Below, piece after piece: positions 51,613 to 62,504 of a DNA stretch of 64,000 bases (position 1 is the first letter of the stretch; each line of letters begins with the position of its first letter). A program made the translations under genes and the position numbers. The notes below the pieces were generated by a model. It was not told the origin of the DNA and ran no database searches. It worked only from the letters and a program-made list of their open reading frames with translations. This DNA is from Ceratotherium simum simum (lineage: Eukaryota; Chordata; Mammalia; Perissodactyla; Rhinocerotidae): positions 119,914 to 183,913 of the forward strand of contig NW_004454207.1 of NCBI RefSeq assembly GCF_000283155.1. Direction: 5' to 3'.

Positions 51613-52700
51613 ATTCAGATGATCTCTAAACATTCTGGCTCCAGTATTCTAGAATTCGCTGTCCTGTGATTTGTCTGATGCTGAGCTCTTGGTCAGAGAG
51701 CTGATTCCCTTTCATAACGTCGCATGCTGTGTGTTGGAAAATACAATGTGAAGGCTTTTTTTTATGCTGTGTGGTTCCAGAAATAGCTTCTATCCAAATG
51801 GGAGGCCTGTTTGTATGCCACTTGTAGCTGGGAAGCGAGCTTGGCAGAAAGGAGAGTGTTAGGGAAAGAAAACACCCCAAGTACTAGATCAGTGTGTGCT
51901 GAAACCTGCTGGGACGTGGGGCTCAGCAGACCTGGAGGACGACATATCCACGTTGACTCGGAACCTGGGGCGGACCTGACAGCCGAGTGTCCCTTTCCTT
52001 CCCTGCGAAAGTGGGAGTCACAGTACCCGTGGGGGTGTTGAAGGCGGAGCTGAGATCACGAATGGTGCTGGCGCCGACTGTGGGAGAAGGTGGGGTTGAT
52101 GTCTTCGCAGCTAGGAGGAGACCGACGCAAACTGCCCTCAGAATGCCGCTGGCGACACCCCTCAGGGCGGTGGTGGGCACATGCTTTCAGCCTCGGAACA
52201 GGACTTGTGTCGAAGGGAGGGCGGCTCTGGCTGCATCACTTCCCCCTCCCGGAGCGGCCACCCGGTCTATAAAATGGGAACAACTGTACTTGCTGGGCCT
52301 GCTTCCTTGGCTTTTTTGGGGGGATCAGATGGATGTAAGAGGGTCTGCGAGCTGGAAAACTCCCGAGAGACAGAAAGCAGTGGTGGCAGTGTGGCATTGC
52401 AAGGTGCGGGCCATGTTTCGTGTGTTTGCAGGTGGGCGAGTGGGGGGGCTTAGAATGGCCAGAAAAATTTGGGTCTCTGCCCGCAATGTGCCTCCCTCCC
52501 TTCCTTTGCCATCAGCTCTCTCTCTCTGACTCTTCCAGGCCTCATAATAATTGGTCTTCCGGGGAGGTTGGTCTTCAGGGAGACAGAGCCGCTGTGCAGA
52601 ACGCCGGGCCAGTAGCCGCCTTTGTGCACTTGCGGGTTCCGGTGCACGGCCGGCCTTGCTCCTCAGGGGTCCCGGTGCATTGCCGGCCTTGCTCCTTAAC
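51613..52700. other. GC-rich unassigned stretch
   Basis: 51900-52700 has scattered CpG and several 60-180 codon open frames on both strands, none with a recognisable domain. 'CTCAGGGGTCCCGGTGCATTGCCGGCCTTGCTCC' repeats a motif of 'GCGGGTTCCGGTGCACGGCCGGCCTTGCTCC' 37 bp apart (about 52632-52695), a short tandem pair. A MIR-like end at 52235-52285. Confidence 0.4.
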
Positions 52701-52711
52701 AGGTCCCATTC

Positions 52712-53882
52712 TGTTACCAAACCAAGTGTGCTCACCTCCTGGTGAGTTAAATAAGACTCTACACCAGTGAAAGTTGTCTCACAAAGTAAAGTGTATTTGT
52801 AGCAAATAGGAGGCCATGAGGAATCATTTCCAAAGTCATGGCGTCCCTGAACAAAAGGAAGCAGGGACCTTTATTTCGCATGGGGAATGAATATTCAAAA
52901 GGGAGAAGTGGGTATTCGCCTGCCTGCGCAGGCTCAGTTGGAAAACATGTTTCTACATACACTGCAGGTTATGCTAATGAGGCCTAAGCTCCTCCTGGAG
53001 AGATCTTAGCATTAAAAATGAGGCAAAGGTCATGGGCGTAGCTCCTGTGGTGAGGCTTGGTCACTTTCAGGGTGGTTGTTGGTTGCATCTCCTTAACACA
53101 CAAAAGGGAAAAAATAACTTGGAAAAACAGTTAAATGCTTCTGTCGGGGGAAGAGGGAGAATCTCCCTCTGCCCTTTCCCTTAAGGTTCTTCTGGCTGGC
53201 CAAATAATCAACAAGACAGGTTAGCAGGAGAAAATAATACCAAGTTTAATAACATGTATACATGGGAGAAAGCAGGGACACTGCGTTTCTCAACACAATA
53301 GCAGAAATTCTCGTCTTAAATACCATGTTCAGCCAACGACAAAGGAGGATTTGGGGGTGGGGGGAGTCAGTTACAGGAGATTACCACTAAAGCACAGTAA
53401 ACAAGAGTAAGGTTTATTATACAGCCCCAAGGCCTCATCTTCCACATTGATAAGTTACTAGAAATGAGCTCACCCCCCCTTTTTCTCAATACAGAGAGGG
53501 AGATACCTTTACAAATGGAGACTTCCCTTGTAAATGATTGTCTGACAACTCCTCACAGGGCCATCCAAAGAATGTGGCCAGAGAGACAGAACTCCCGATA
53601 AGATGGGCTTGTTGGTGCCTTTTCTATTGTAACCTCTATCCTAAATTATCTTTTATAGCAGTCATGATAATAACCCCTTCCTAAAACAGATTTTTTGGTT
53701 TTAAATTTTTTAGGCAGTTTGGGAGGGGAAACTCAAATATTTTTCCTGAGCTCTCTGAGTCCTTATTGTCTTCAGCTCGAAATAATCCGCATACCAGAGT
53801 GGTGCTTCCTGGGGCAGCTTGCCCTGAGCACCATCACTTCCAAACCCAGCCTTGAGTTTCTCAGGGCACCTAGTTGGTGACA
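52712..53882 (-). mobile_element. ERV LTR family A, interrupted by LTR family B
   Basis: Outer pieces 52712-53141 and 53837-53882. Ends TGTTACC...GGTGACA on the + strand. 4-bp duplication ATTC at 52708-52711 and 53883-53886. Close relative of 29943-30385. Only LTR sequence, no viral genes. Confidence 0.9.
53142..53836 (-). mobile_element. Solo ERV LTR family B nested in family A
   Basis: On the minus strand TGATGGTGCTCAGGGC...CCCCCGACA. The 4-bp duplication CTTC lies at 53138-53141 and 53837-53840, within the family A LTR, so B inserted after A. Inverted relative to the copies at 40099 and 42086. Confidence 0.92.
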
Positions 53883-54050
53883 ATTCTACAATTTGCCTGT
53901 GCCCCAGACCAGGCCCCTCACCCCCATGTGCTCAGAATGACTTGTCACCCTTTGTGGACCATCTGGCCCTGTCTCTGCAACAAGTCAAAATTGTGAAAAA
54001 AATAAAAAAGGAGGATTCTCCATCAACTGAGACATGAGAGACTGAATAAC

Positions 54051-54409
54051 TGTCCTGGTCAGCTCTGCTGCTCTGACGGAGTACCAGAGGCTGGGTGGCT
54101 TATCAACAACAGACATTATTTCTCACGGTTCGGGGGACTGGAAGTCCAAGGTCAGGGTGCCAGTCTGGTGGGGTTCTGGTGAGGGCCCTCTTCTGGGCTG
54201 CAGACGGCTGCCTTTCTCCTGTGTCCTCACGTGGCAGGAAGAGAGCGAGTTAGCTCTGTGGGGCCTCTTTTATAAGGGCACTAGTCCCCTCATGGGGGCT
54301 CCACGCATGATCTGATCACCTCCCAATGGCCCCACCTCCTAATACCATCACATTGTGGGTTCACATTTCAACATATGAACTTAGGGGGGACACATTCAGT
54401 CCATGACAA
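54051..54409 (-). mobile_element. MaLR (MST/MLT1-type) LTR, antisense
   Basis: 'AGTACCAGAGGCTGGGTGGCTTA', 'CACGTGGCAGGAAGAGAGCG', 'CACCTCCTAATACCATCACATTG' and 'CATATGAACTTAGGGGGGACACATTCAGTCCATGACA' cover nearly the full LTR. Confidence 0.9.
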
Positions 54410-54429
54410 TAACCAAATGTGACTTGTAA

Positions 54430-54682
54430 CCCTTGGTTGGATCCTGGCCTGAACAAACATCTCTAATAGGCATTTGCGGACACCTGGGTTTTTTTTATGT
54501 GACTGGCTATTAGATGATATGAGGAAACTACTGTACATTTTATTGCATGTGATAATCTTGTGGTGTGGTGGGCACCCAGTGAAGCCACTCCAGGATTCCT
54601 GACATAGAGACAGTGAGATAAGACATTTGTTTCTTGCTGCCATGTTTTGGGATAATTTGTTACCCAGCAGGAGATAGCTAAC
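54430..54682 (+). repeat. MaLR-like or other old LTR fragment
   Basis: 'GTTTCTTGCTGCCATGTTTTGGGATAATTTGTTACCCAGCAGGAGATAGCTAACAC' resembles the 3' end of old MLT1 LTRs. Confidence 0.5.
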
Positions 54683-54695
54683 ACGTGTGTATATG

Positions 54696-55015
54696 TTTTT
54701 TACTTTTTATTTTTTATTTTATTTATTTATTTTTTTGTGAGGAAGATCAGCCCTGAGCTAACATCCGTGCTAATCTTCCTCTTTTTGCTGAGGAAGACTG
54801 GCTCTGAGCTAACATCTATTGCCAATCCTCCTTTTTTTCCCCAAAGCCCCAGCAGATAGTTGTACGTTATAGTTGTACATCCTTCTAGTTGCTGTATGTG
54901 GGATGCCGCCTCAGCATGGCTGGAGAAGCGGTGCGTCGGTGCGCGCCCGGGATCCCAACCCGGGCCGCCAGTAGCGGAGCGCGCGCACTTAACCGCTAAG
55001 CCACGGGGCCGGCCC
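54696..55015 (-). mobile_element. ERE1-like SINE, full length
   Basis: Reverse ERE with long A/T tail and end CACGGGGCCGGCCC. Duplication ACGTGTGTATATG (54683-54695; 55016 on, with one extra GT). Confidence 0.95.
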
Positions 55016-55309
55016 ACGTGTGTGTATATGGAAGAGTCTTCTTCTTTGGAGATGCATGCTGAAGTATTTAGGGATGAAGTGTCATGATAGCAATGTTACT
55101 TTTTAATTTTTTTAAATCATTTTTGGAGATTTCTTTAATGTGAGGCTGAATAGAAGACAGATGAATTTAATTCTCATACCTGCTTCTACATTCAACGTGT
55201 TGCAGTATCACATGTCATGTAGCCTCTGGAAAGTTCTACTGTACATTCACAAGAGAATGAGAATGGAAAAAGGCAAATAACAATTTAAGATTATTATAAA
55301 AATTTTTTA

Positions 55310-55690
55310 ACAGCATGGGCCTCCCTAAAGGGTCTGGGGGACTCCAAGTTGTTCCCAGATCGCAGTTTGAGAACCAGTGCTCTAGATCAATAATTTAGTT
55401 TTAAATGGTTCAATTAAATGAAGAAAGAAAGAGATGAGGCAATATGACCAAATAGGAACGTGGTTGAATCTGATTGGTGTTTTTCATTGGACTCTTCTGG
55501 ATAATGTTCTGTGTATTTGAAAATGTTCGTAATAAAAAGTTAAGAAAAAAGAAAAGAAATGTAGGCTCTTAGACGTGTGGGGGATTCCAATTGAGTAGGT
55601 CTGGGGTGAGGCCCAGCAGGAGCATTTTTAACCCAGCTCCAGGTGCCCCTGATTGCGTGGGCCTGAGGCCAGCTGCCCCAGAGGTTCCCA
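55310..55690. repeat. Worn hAT (MER5-like) pieces
   Basis: 'GTTGTTCCCAGATCGCAGTTTGAGAACCAGTGCTC' and 'GATTCCAATTGAGTAGGTCTGGGGTGAGGCCC' resemble MER5-group ends and core. 55440-55550 is unassigned. Confidence 0.45.
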
Positions 55691-55939
55691 GCTCACCCCC
55701 CTGCCCTCCACCCCTCCACCTCCTGAACCAGACTGAGGCGAATAGTTAGTGGTGTTGGCTCATCTGTCCTCCCACCACTGATGGGGGCGGGTGTGTGGGG
55801 ACAGTCCCAGCACGACCCTGGCGTGCTGGCTGTGGAGAAGGCCTTGTTAGCAAAGCTTTGCTTAACCATATTTTCAGTGGACAGCCGGAGATAAACTCTC
55901 CTTCCGAAGGGCAGGGCTGGGTTTCCTTTATAAATCATG

Positions 55940-56660
55940 GTAAGTATTTTTTGAGTGACTTGTTTTTCATATTATGTGCACATAGTGAGAATTTCATGCA
56001 GTGTCAAGGTTATGCAAAGAAAACAAAGTCTTCTTCCCATCCCCAGTCCCCTAATCCCCTTCCAAAGGCAACCACTAATAACTTTATCCGAAAATATCTG
56101 TGCACATATACCCATCTATAGAATGTATATAGCAGTTTTTTTTTTTTTGCTTTATTGGGATGTAATTTATGTGGAGCAAAATGCGTGGATCTTTTTTTTT
56201 TTTTTTAAAGATTTTATTTTTCCCCCCAAAGCCCCAGTGGATAGTTGTATGTCGTAGCTGCACATCCTTCTAGTTGCTGTATGTGGGACTCGGCCTCAGG
56301 ATGAACGGAGAAGTGGTGCCTCGATGCGCACCCGGGATCCGAACCCGGGCCACCAGCATCGCAGCGCGCGCACTTAACCACCAAGCCACAGGGCCGGCCC
56401 CGTGGATCTTAATTCAGCCATTTTTGGCAGAGAACATTCCCGGTACCCCCAGAGGGCCCCATCTTGCCTCCCCTTAGCCTAACCCTCTGGCCAAAGGCAA
56501 CCCCCACTCTGATTTCTGTCAGCACAGTTTACTTTTGCCCGTTCTTGAACTTGACGTACATGGAATCCTACCATACATACACTTTTATATCTGGCTTCTT
56601 TCACTCAGCGTGATTTTGAGATTCATCCACGTTGTTTCATTTAGCAGTAATTCATTCATT
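55940..56660 (-). mobile_element. Old L1M 3' fragment, antisense, split by an ERE
   Basis: 'CCTTCCAAAGGCAACCACTAATAACTTTATC', 'TGGATCTTAATTCAGCC' and 'TCTGGCTTCTTTCACTCAGCGTGATTTTGAGATTCATCCACG' mark it. An ERE lies at 56194-56400. Confidence 0.7.
56194..56400 (-). mobile_element. ERE SINE, variant subtype
   Basis: Reverse ERE with perfect duplication CGTGGATCTT (56184-56193; 56401-56410). It carries shared variants 'CTCAGGATG(A/G)ACGGAGAAGTGG', 'CACCAGCATCG' and 'ACCACCAAGCCAC', also in the copy at 62569. Confidence 0.96.
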
Positions 56661-56939
56661 CCATTTTCTTGTGAATAGCACTTTTAGAGAAAAAGTGGGA
56701 GCACTGGATACGCCCCATTTCTCTGACTGCTCTTATAAGCACACTCACAGTGTTCCGCTGTGGACGGTGTGGTCATTTACCTAAGCAGTCCCCTATTGAG
56801 GGACATGTGGCTTACACAGGCTTTTGTAGTCAATGATAATGGTATTATATGAATGTAAAAATGCTAAAGAGGAACAGATCCTCTGGGATTAATTAAATGC
56901 ATAGAATTTAGATATTGGAAGTGAGCTTCAGAATCACAG

Positions 56940-57080
56940 CAACCCTCCTGTCTTCTGTATGAGGAACAGATGTCCAGAGAAGTCAAGTGTGACTTGCCCA
57001 AGGTCATGTGACCGATAGTGACAGAGCTGGGGAGCCATCTGGGTCCCTCGAAGCCTTGTACAGAATGTTCTTTTTTCCAC
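56940..57080 (-). mobile_element. MIR
   Basis: 'GAGGAACAGATGTCCAGAGAAGTCAAGTGTGACTTGCCCAAGGTCATGTGACC' is a reverse MIR core. Confidence 0.8.
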
Positions 57081-57257
57081 TCCAGGCTCTGCTTGGCCCT
57101 ATCACTACTGTGAACACAGCACGGAGCCCTCGGCCGAGGAGGTGCTTGGTAAATACTTGGTGAATGAAAAGATCAGTGATATATTAGCATCCTGAGAAAA
57201 GACTGTCAATATCACGAGACCTGCAAAGGCATTTGCATGAGACATGAGCCTCAGTAT

Positions 57258-57338
57258 TCGTTCATTCATTCACTCCCTCATTTACTTCTTTGTTCAGCAG
57301 ATATTTGTTGGGTCCCTGCTATGTCTCTCTGTGTCTAG
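57258..57338 (-). mobile_element. L2-type LINE fragment, antisense
   Basis: 'CGTTCATTCATTCACTCC' and 'CAGATATTTGTTGGGTCCCTGCTATGTC'. Confidence 0.65.
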
Positions 57339-57339
57339 G

Positions 57340-57556
57340 CCAGGGTTTCTCAACCTTGACACTAGGGACATTTGGCCTGGATGATTCTCTGTGGTGGGGA
57401 CTGTTCTGTGCACTGTAGGTTGTTTAGCAGCATCCGTGGCCTCCATCCACTAGATGCCAGTAGCAACCACTGCCCTGCCCCCCGGTTGTGACAGCCAACT
57501 CCAGACATTGCCAAATGTCCCCTCGTGGGCAAAATTGCCCCTGGTTGAGACCTACT
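57340..57556 (+). mobile_element. MER20-type hAT element, nearly complete
   Basis: From CAGGGTTTCTCAACCTTGAC to CTGGTTGAGACC. Contains CCACTAGATGCCAGTAGC. Confidence 0.92.
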
Positions 57557-59730
57557 AGTCTAGGCAATGGGGTACACTGTGGAACCAAATGGACAAGGTT
57601 CATGCTCTGTGGAACTGACATTCGAGTTGAGGAAAGAGAAAATCACTCTATTTTATAAGGGGAGGCGGAGGATGGACGGTGATGGATTCAGAATGCTAGT
57701 TAGAACACTGGTCACGAAGGCCGCTCTGAGGGCTAACATGTGAGCGGAGACCCGAATGAAGTGAGGGAGAGCTGTGTGAACATCGAGGTGGCTGAGTGTT
57801 CAGGGCTGAGGCAACAGCCAGTGCAAAGATCCCGAGGTGAGGCAGAGCCGGCTGTATTTAAGGAACAGCACGGAGCTCTGTGTGTCCAGAGAAGAGCAAC
57901 CCAGAGAAGACGTGGTGGGAAAGGTGCCCAGAGGGGTAGCGGGGGCAGACCACACGGGAACTTGGCAGGAGCGGCACCAGCCCTGGATTGTTCTACGTGT
58001 GATGGAAAGCCACTGGATACTTTTGGGCGGTGGAGTGACATGTAGGGACTTGTGTTTGAAAGGATGACATTGGCAGCTGTAAGAAGAGTCAGAGGTGGGT
58101 AAGGGAGAAAGCAGGGCGGCTGGTGAGGTGGCTGGGCCTGTGGCCAGGTGAGCAGTGACCTGGGGGACCAGGTGAGCTCTAAGTTAGCACCATGCCTCTG
58201 ACTACTTTTGCAGCATGTTGTGCAGGCTCCGGGGTGGGCTGGCTATCAGAAGAGCACGGGCGGTGGGGTCACACTGTGAATGTGTAATTACAGCGCTTCA
58301 AGATGGAGGCCGTGGAGGCCGCCTGCGTCGCCTGTTGTGCCTGGGGCAGGGACAGCATTACCCTTGATGGGCGGTGGTTCGCAGGGACAGCAAAGGAGAT
58401 GGCACGTGCGTTCAGCATATGATACTAGAAAAGCTCTCCTGCTGTGGATGAAGTCACCTGAGTCCTTGGGCCACTGTTTGGTGGCTGTAATTCTTGGGGT
58501 CACAGTCCTGCCCATGCACAGCTCTCTTGCTGCCCCTCGAGCCCAGTATACTTGTCCCTGTCACTGGGTCTGTGAATTGGCTGTTCTCTGTCTGGAGGGC
58601 TGGGCCCCCACACCACATGCTGGCCAGGCAGGTCATTCACTGTCCATTGTCACCTTCTCCAAGTGGCCTTCCCTTGTCACCTGACCCGAGCTCTCCCTGC
58701 CCGGGCCAGGCATAGCCCCCATCCCTCTGCTGTGTTTCCTTCCTTCCAGACACAGTTCCCTCTGCACTTGTGCTCACCGAGCACTTGCTGGCTGTTGTAT
58801 GGGTGTTTGTGCAGTGCCTCAGAGCAGGGACCTGGCCCTGGGTTGAACTGATGGCAGTTTGAGACCAGAGCCTTCCCTGTCGGAGGTGACTGTAACCCCT
58901 CCTGAAGTCACACAGGGGCAAGTCCTGGAGGACTAGGGGCAGGCCCTTGGCCCTCCGAGGACAGTGTTGGGCTCGCTCCCGTCAGCAGCAGCTCGGATGC
59001 CCGGGGTGGGTGTGGGCTTTGGCTGGAAGGAGAATGGCACACAGACGCTGCTTTCTGCTTATCCCCTCGGAAGTCTGCTCCCTGCCCTGGTGGCCGGGGC
59101 CCTGCTGACTCATTTCTCGTGGCTGACACTGCTTCCCTTGTGCTTGCCCAGCACTTTTTACCACGTCTCTCTGAGGGCTGACTGTGCTTACCTGCCTCTT
59201 GCTTCTTAGTTTCCCTTCTGGGTTTAATTGGCTCAATGTGAAACTTATTTTTCTTTTCCACTGTAACCCTTGGAGGTGCTGGGCGGGTTAGAAGGGCTTT
59301 GTGGTTAGTAGATAGGAGGGCTGACCGCACGCTACAGACGAGTCATTTTTCCTCTTAGCTTCGTCATGCCTTCCACCAGCACCCCTTTGCCTAAAACATA
59401 TGAAGTAACTGTCATTTCAGCCTTCGCCTGGTAACCCAGCTAGAAAATGGTTAAGCCACCCCGTGGCGGTGTTCGCCTGTGGCCTTATTCTGAGGACACG
59501 GGTGGAACACCTCCAGGCCGGATTTGATGACTCCCTTGCACTTAACCTTCACAAAGTTGCTGGTCGTGAGTGTCTGTTGAAATTTTTTTTATCTCTGAGG
59601 TGGGTATTCCCCACATAAGCAGAAAATAGATTGTTGTGGAGGAAAATGGTCAATGGAAGGTCAGTCTGAAGAGGTCCCAGGAGAGGGAGGGACAGAGTGC
59701 TATTTCCCTCCAGCATTGTTTTCAGCAGCT
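57557..59730. other. GC-rich unassigned intergenic or intronic DNA
   Basis: 57640-58110 resembles the ancient repeat at 12699-12975 ('GGAAAGCCACTGGATACTTTTGGGCGGTGGAGTGACATG'). The rest, to 59730, has moderate GC and many short open frames without domains. No exon with convincing splice sites was identified. Confidence 0.4.
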
Positions 59731-60105
59731 GTTATGGACTGAATTGTGTCCCTCAAAATTCACATGTTGAAGTCCTAACCGCCAATACCTCAGAATGTGA
59801 CCTTATTTGGAGACAGGGTCTTTACAGAGGTAACCCAATTAAAATGAGGCCATTAGGGTGGTCCCTAATCCAGTATGACTGGTATCCTTATAGGAAGAGG
59901 AGGTTTCTACACGGACAGGCACAGAGAGAAGATGGTGTGAAGAAACATAGTGAGAAGACGGCCATTTACAAGCTAAGGAGAGAGTTCCTTCCCTCATAGC
60001 CTCCAGAAGGAACCAATGCTGCTGTCACCTTGATCTCAGACTTCTGGCCTCCAGAACTGTGAGACGATACATTTCTGTTACGTGAGCCATCCAGTCTGTG
60101 GTTCT
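59731..60105 (+). mobile_element. MaLR (MLT1/MST-type) LTR
   Basis: 'TGTTATGGACTGAATTGTGTCCC', 'CTTATTTGGAGACAGGGTCTTTACAGAGG' and 'CTTCTGGCCTCCAGAACTGTGAGACGATACATTTCTGTTA' span the LTR in sense. Confidence 0.92.
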
Positions 60106-60289
60106 TTGGTGTGGCCGCCCTGGTGAGCTCACAGCAGCGTTTGCAGGGGAGGTCAGAGGGTAACCCAGCAGGCCTTTGCTTCAGCTCTTTCCACACAGTT
60201 TAGGAGAAGCGTGCCCAGCAGGGCCTCTCCGTGGAGGCAGGTGGCTCTCGGGTCCTGATAGGAGCGAGGCCTGCTAGGCTGTTGTGGAG

Positions 60290-60510
60290 GAAGGGCCCTT
60301 GGGGCCTGGGCTCGAATCCAGCTCCCCACTCACTGTCTGTGAGACTTGGGCCCGTGACCTGACCTCTCCTCTGCCTCGGTCTGCTTATCTGTCACGTGGG
60401 CCTGAGGGTGACAGTATTTACTCCTGAGGGTGTCAGGAGCCCTGCTGAATGAATCCATATGAAGTGCTTAGGCCAGCACCCGGCACGCTGGGAGCCCTGT
60501 ACAGAGTTGT
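60290..60510 (+). mobile_element. MIR, long copy
   Basis: 'CTGGGCTCGAATCCAGCTCCCC', 'GTCTGTGAGACTTGGGCCCGTGACCTGACCTCTC' and 'GAATCCATATGAAGTGCTTAGGCCAGCACCCGGCAC' give nearly full length. Confidence 0.85.
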
Positions 60511-61374
60511 TGTTACTGTTGGTACTGTGAGAAGGAGTCTCTGGGGAGATTTTGAATCCTTGGCCCCAGGAATACAGAGACCTCATGCCCCCTCTCCCTG
60601 TCCCCTGGGGTGGGGATGTGAGAACACTGAGTCCATTGTGTCACCCGAGGCCACATGCAGTTGGCCTCATCCCCTTTCCGACACGCAGGCTGTGTTCCAA
60701 AATGGGACAAATAGCTGTGTGGCCCTGAGGCTGTAGGAACCATGCCACGGAGGGAGGCTCATGGCCCCACACCGGCTGCCCAGTCCTGGGGAAGCCAGAC
60801 TGCAGCCGAATGAGCACAGAGAGTGCTGGTGCTGGGAGGTGGGCCAAGGAGGAAGGGGGAGGAGGGGAGGAAGTGACCCTCCCTTGGCTCTCCCTGCTCC
60901 AGGCCAAATTCTGAAACAGGCAGAATTTATTTCTCCTCTCTTTCTTCTCGTCCTTTGGCTCTGAGCTTCCCTCTCTTTGAGACTCTCGTTGGTCCTGCGG
61001 CCCTCGGCTCTTCACCAGGTGGCCGCCAGGGGGCTCCTGTCACCATCGGTGCCTCTCCATCTTCTCCCCTCTGGTGAGCCCAGCTTGGTGTCTGGAGGAT
61101 TAGCTGGAAGGGGTGAATGAAGCATGGCCCCTCACCATCCTAAAGATGTCTGCATTTTAAAAAGTGAGACTCCGTTATCTCAAATGAACTTGAAATTGGT
61201 GGGGTTTCAGGCAAGGTGGAAAGGTAAGGTGAAAAGCCTTGACTGGTATGGGAGCCGGCCTCCAAGCTGGGCCCGGGTGACCCTGCCTCCTGGTGTTCAT
61301 GCCCATGTGCAGTCCCCTCCCACCCTGAATTACTCAGGGCTGATCTGTGCCACCAAGAGGATACAGTGGAAGTG
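60511..61374. other. GC-rich, nothing recognisable
   Basis: Short frames on both strands lack domains. A purine-rich tract (GGAGGAAGGGGGAGGAGGGG) lies at about 60849-60872. Confidence 0.4.
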
Positions 61375-61795
61375 ACGGTCTGTGACTTCCAAGGCTAGGT
61401 GGTAGGAGACTACTGCTTCCACCTAGCTCCCTTGGGTCACCTGCTCTGGAGGAAGCCACCTCCCCTGTGCTGAGGATACTCAAGCAGCCCTGTGGAGATG
61501 CCAAGATGGAGCAGAACTGAGGCCTCCTGCCAATAGCCAGCACAAGCTTGCCAACATATCTGGGAGCCAACATGGAAGTGGGTCCTCCTGCCCCCGTCAA
61601 ACCTTCAGATAACCTCAGCCACGGCCGACAGCTTGACCACAACCTTCTGAGAGACCTCAAGCCAGAAAGACCTAACCACACTGCTCCTGAATTCCCGACC
61701 CATAGAAAGTGCATAAGATTGTATGTGTTTATTGTTTTAAGATGCTGAGTTCTGGGGTAATATGTTACATGGCATTGGATAGCTGATACAGCTGG
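61375..61795 (+). mobile_element. MLT1-type MaLR LTR
   Basis: 'GGAAGCCACCTCCCCTGTGCTGAGGATACTCAAGCAGCCC' and 'ATGCTGAGTTCTGGGGTAATATGTTACATGGCATTGGATAGCTGATACA' follow old MLT1 LTRs, sense. Confidence 0.7.
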
Positions 61796-62490
61796 TAAGA
61801 GCCCAAAGTTTTCTGGGAGGGGAGGCCTAGTGCTGGCCTCTCCTTGGGTCAGCTCCCCAGGCTTGGCTGCCTCCCTCTTGCCCCTTCTGAAGCTCTGCTT
61901 TTCTCTGATTGCTCCATTTGTCCATGATGTTCTCTGTCTTGGGTTGGGGAGGAGAGGAGCTTCGTGCAAGGTTTGGTGTATTGATTATAAGTTAGGGCAT
62001 ATTGGTGATGATTTTGAGTGTATTGATTTTAAGTAAATGGGCACCTGCCTAGATTTCATGAGAATGTATATCCCCGTGTCCATCCTCAGAGTCTAGAGAC
62101 TCCAGTACAGTAACCCTCAGATGCCAGTGGGGTTTGGATGTCCGGCTGTCCCTTCCAGCACCCAGCATTTGCAAACATGGGATGTAACTTTCCGTGGGAG
62201 CATCTCCCCCTCTCCTCCCACACAGTGGAACCTGTAATGCAGCGTGCAGCCCGTGTCCTCTGCCCACTGCACGGTGGGTTTGCCAACCCCAGTGCCTTTG
62301 CATTATCAGAGGAGTCAGACTTTTGACCTGAGTTATTTCGGTGCAAGATCATTTTTGTAAGAGATGATGCAATAGGTATTTTAAAAGAGAAAGAAAGTGT
62401 TTCACGGGCACTCAGAGAAGTGTTGCAGTATACCAACTAAAAATCTAACTTTTGTAAAGTGAGGTAGTGAAATTTCATTCTAGCTGCTTG
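61796..62490. other. Nothing recognisable
   Basis: Mixed composition, one tandem of GTGTATTGATT(A/T)TAAGT at about 61977-62035; no gene or clear element. Confidence 0.4.
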
Positions 62491-62504
62491 CTTTTTTGGA
62501 TTGC

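Noticed and set aside
59645..59660. ATGGTCAATG as the CLCN4 start codon
   Set aside because: The following codons (GAAGGTCAGTCTGAAG) do not continue as CLCN4, and no acceptor lies upstream.
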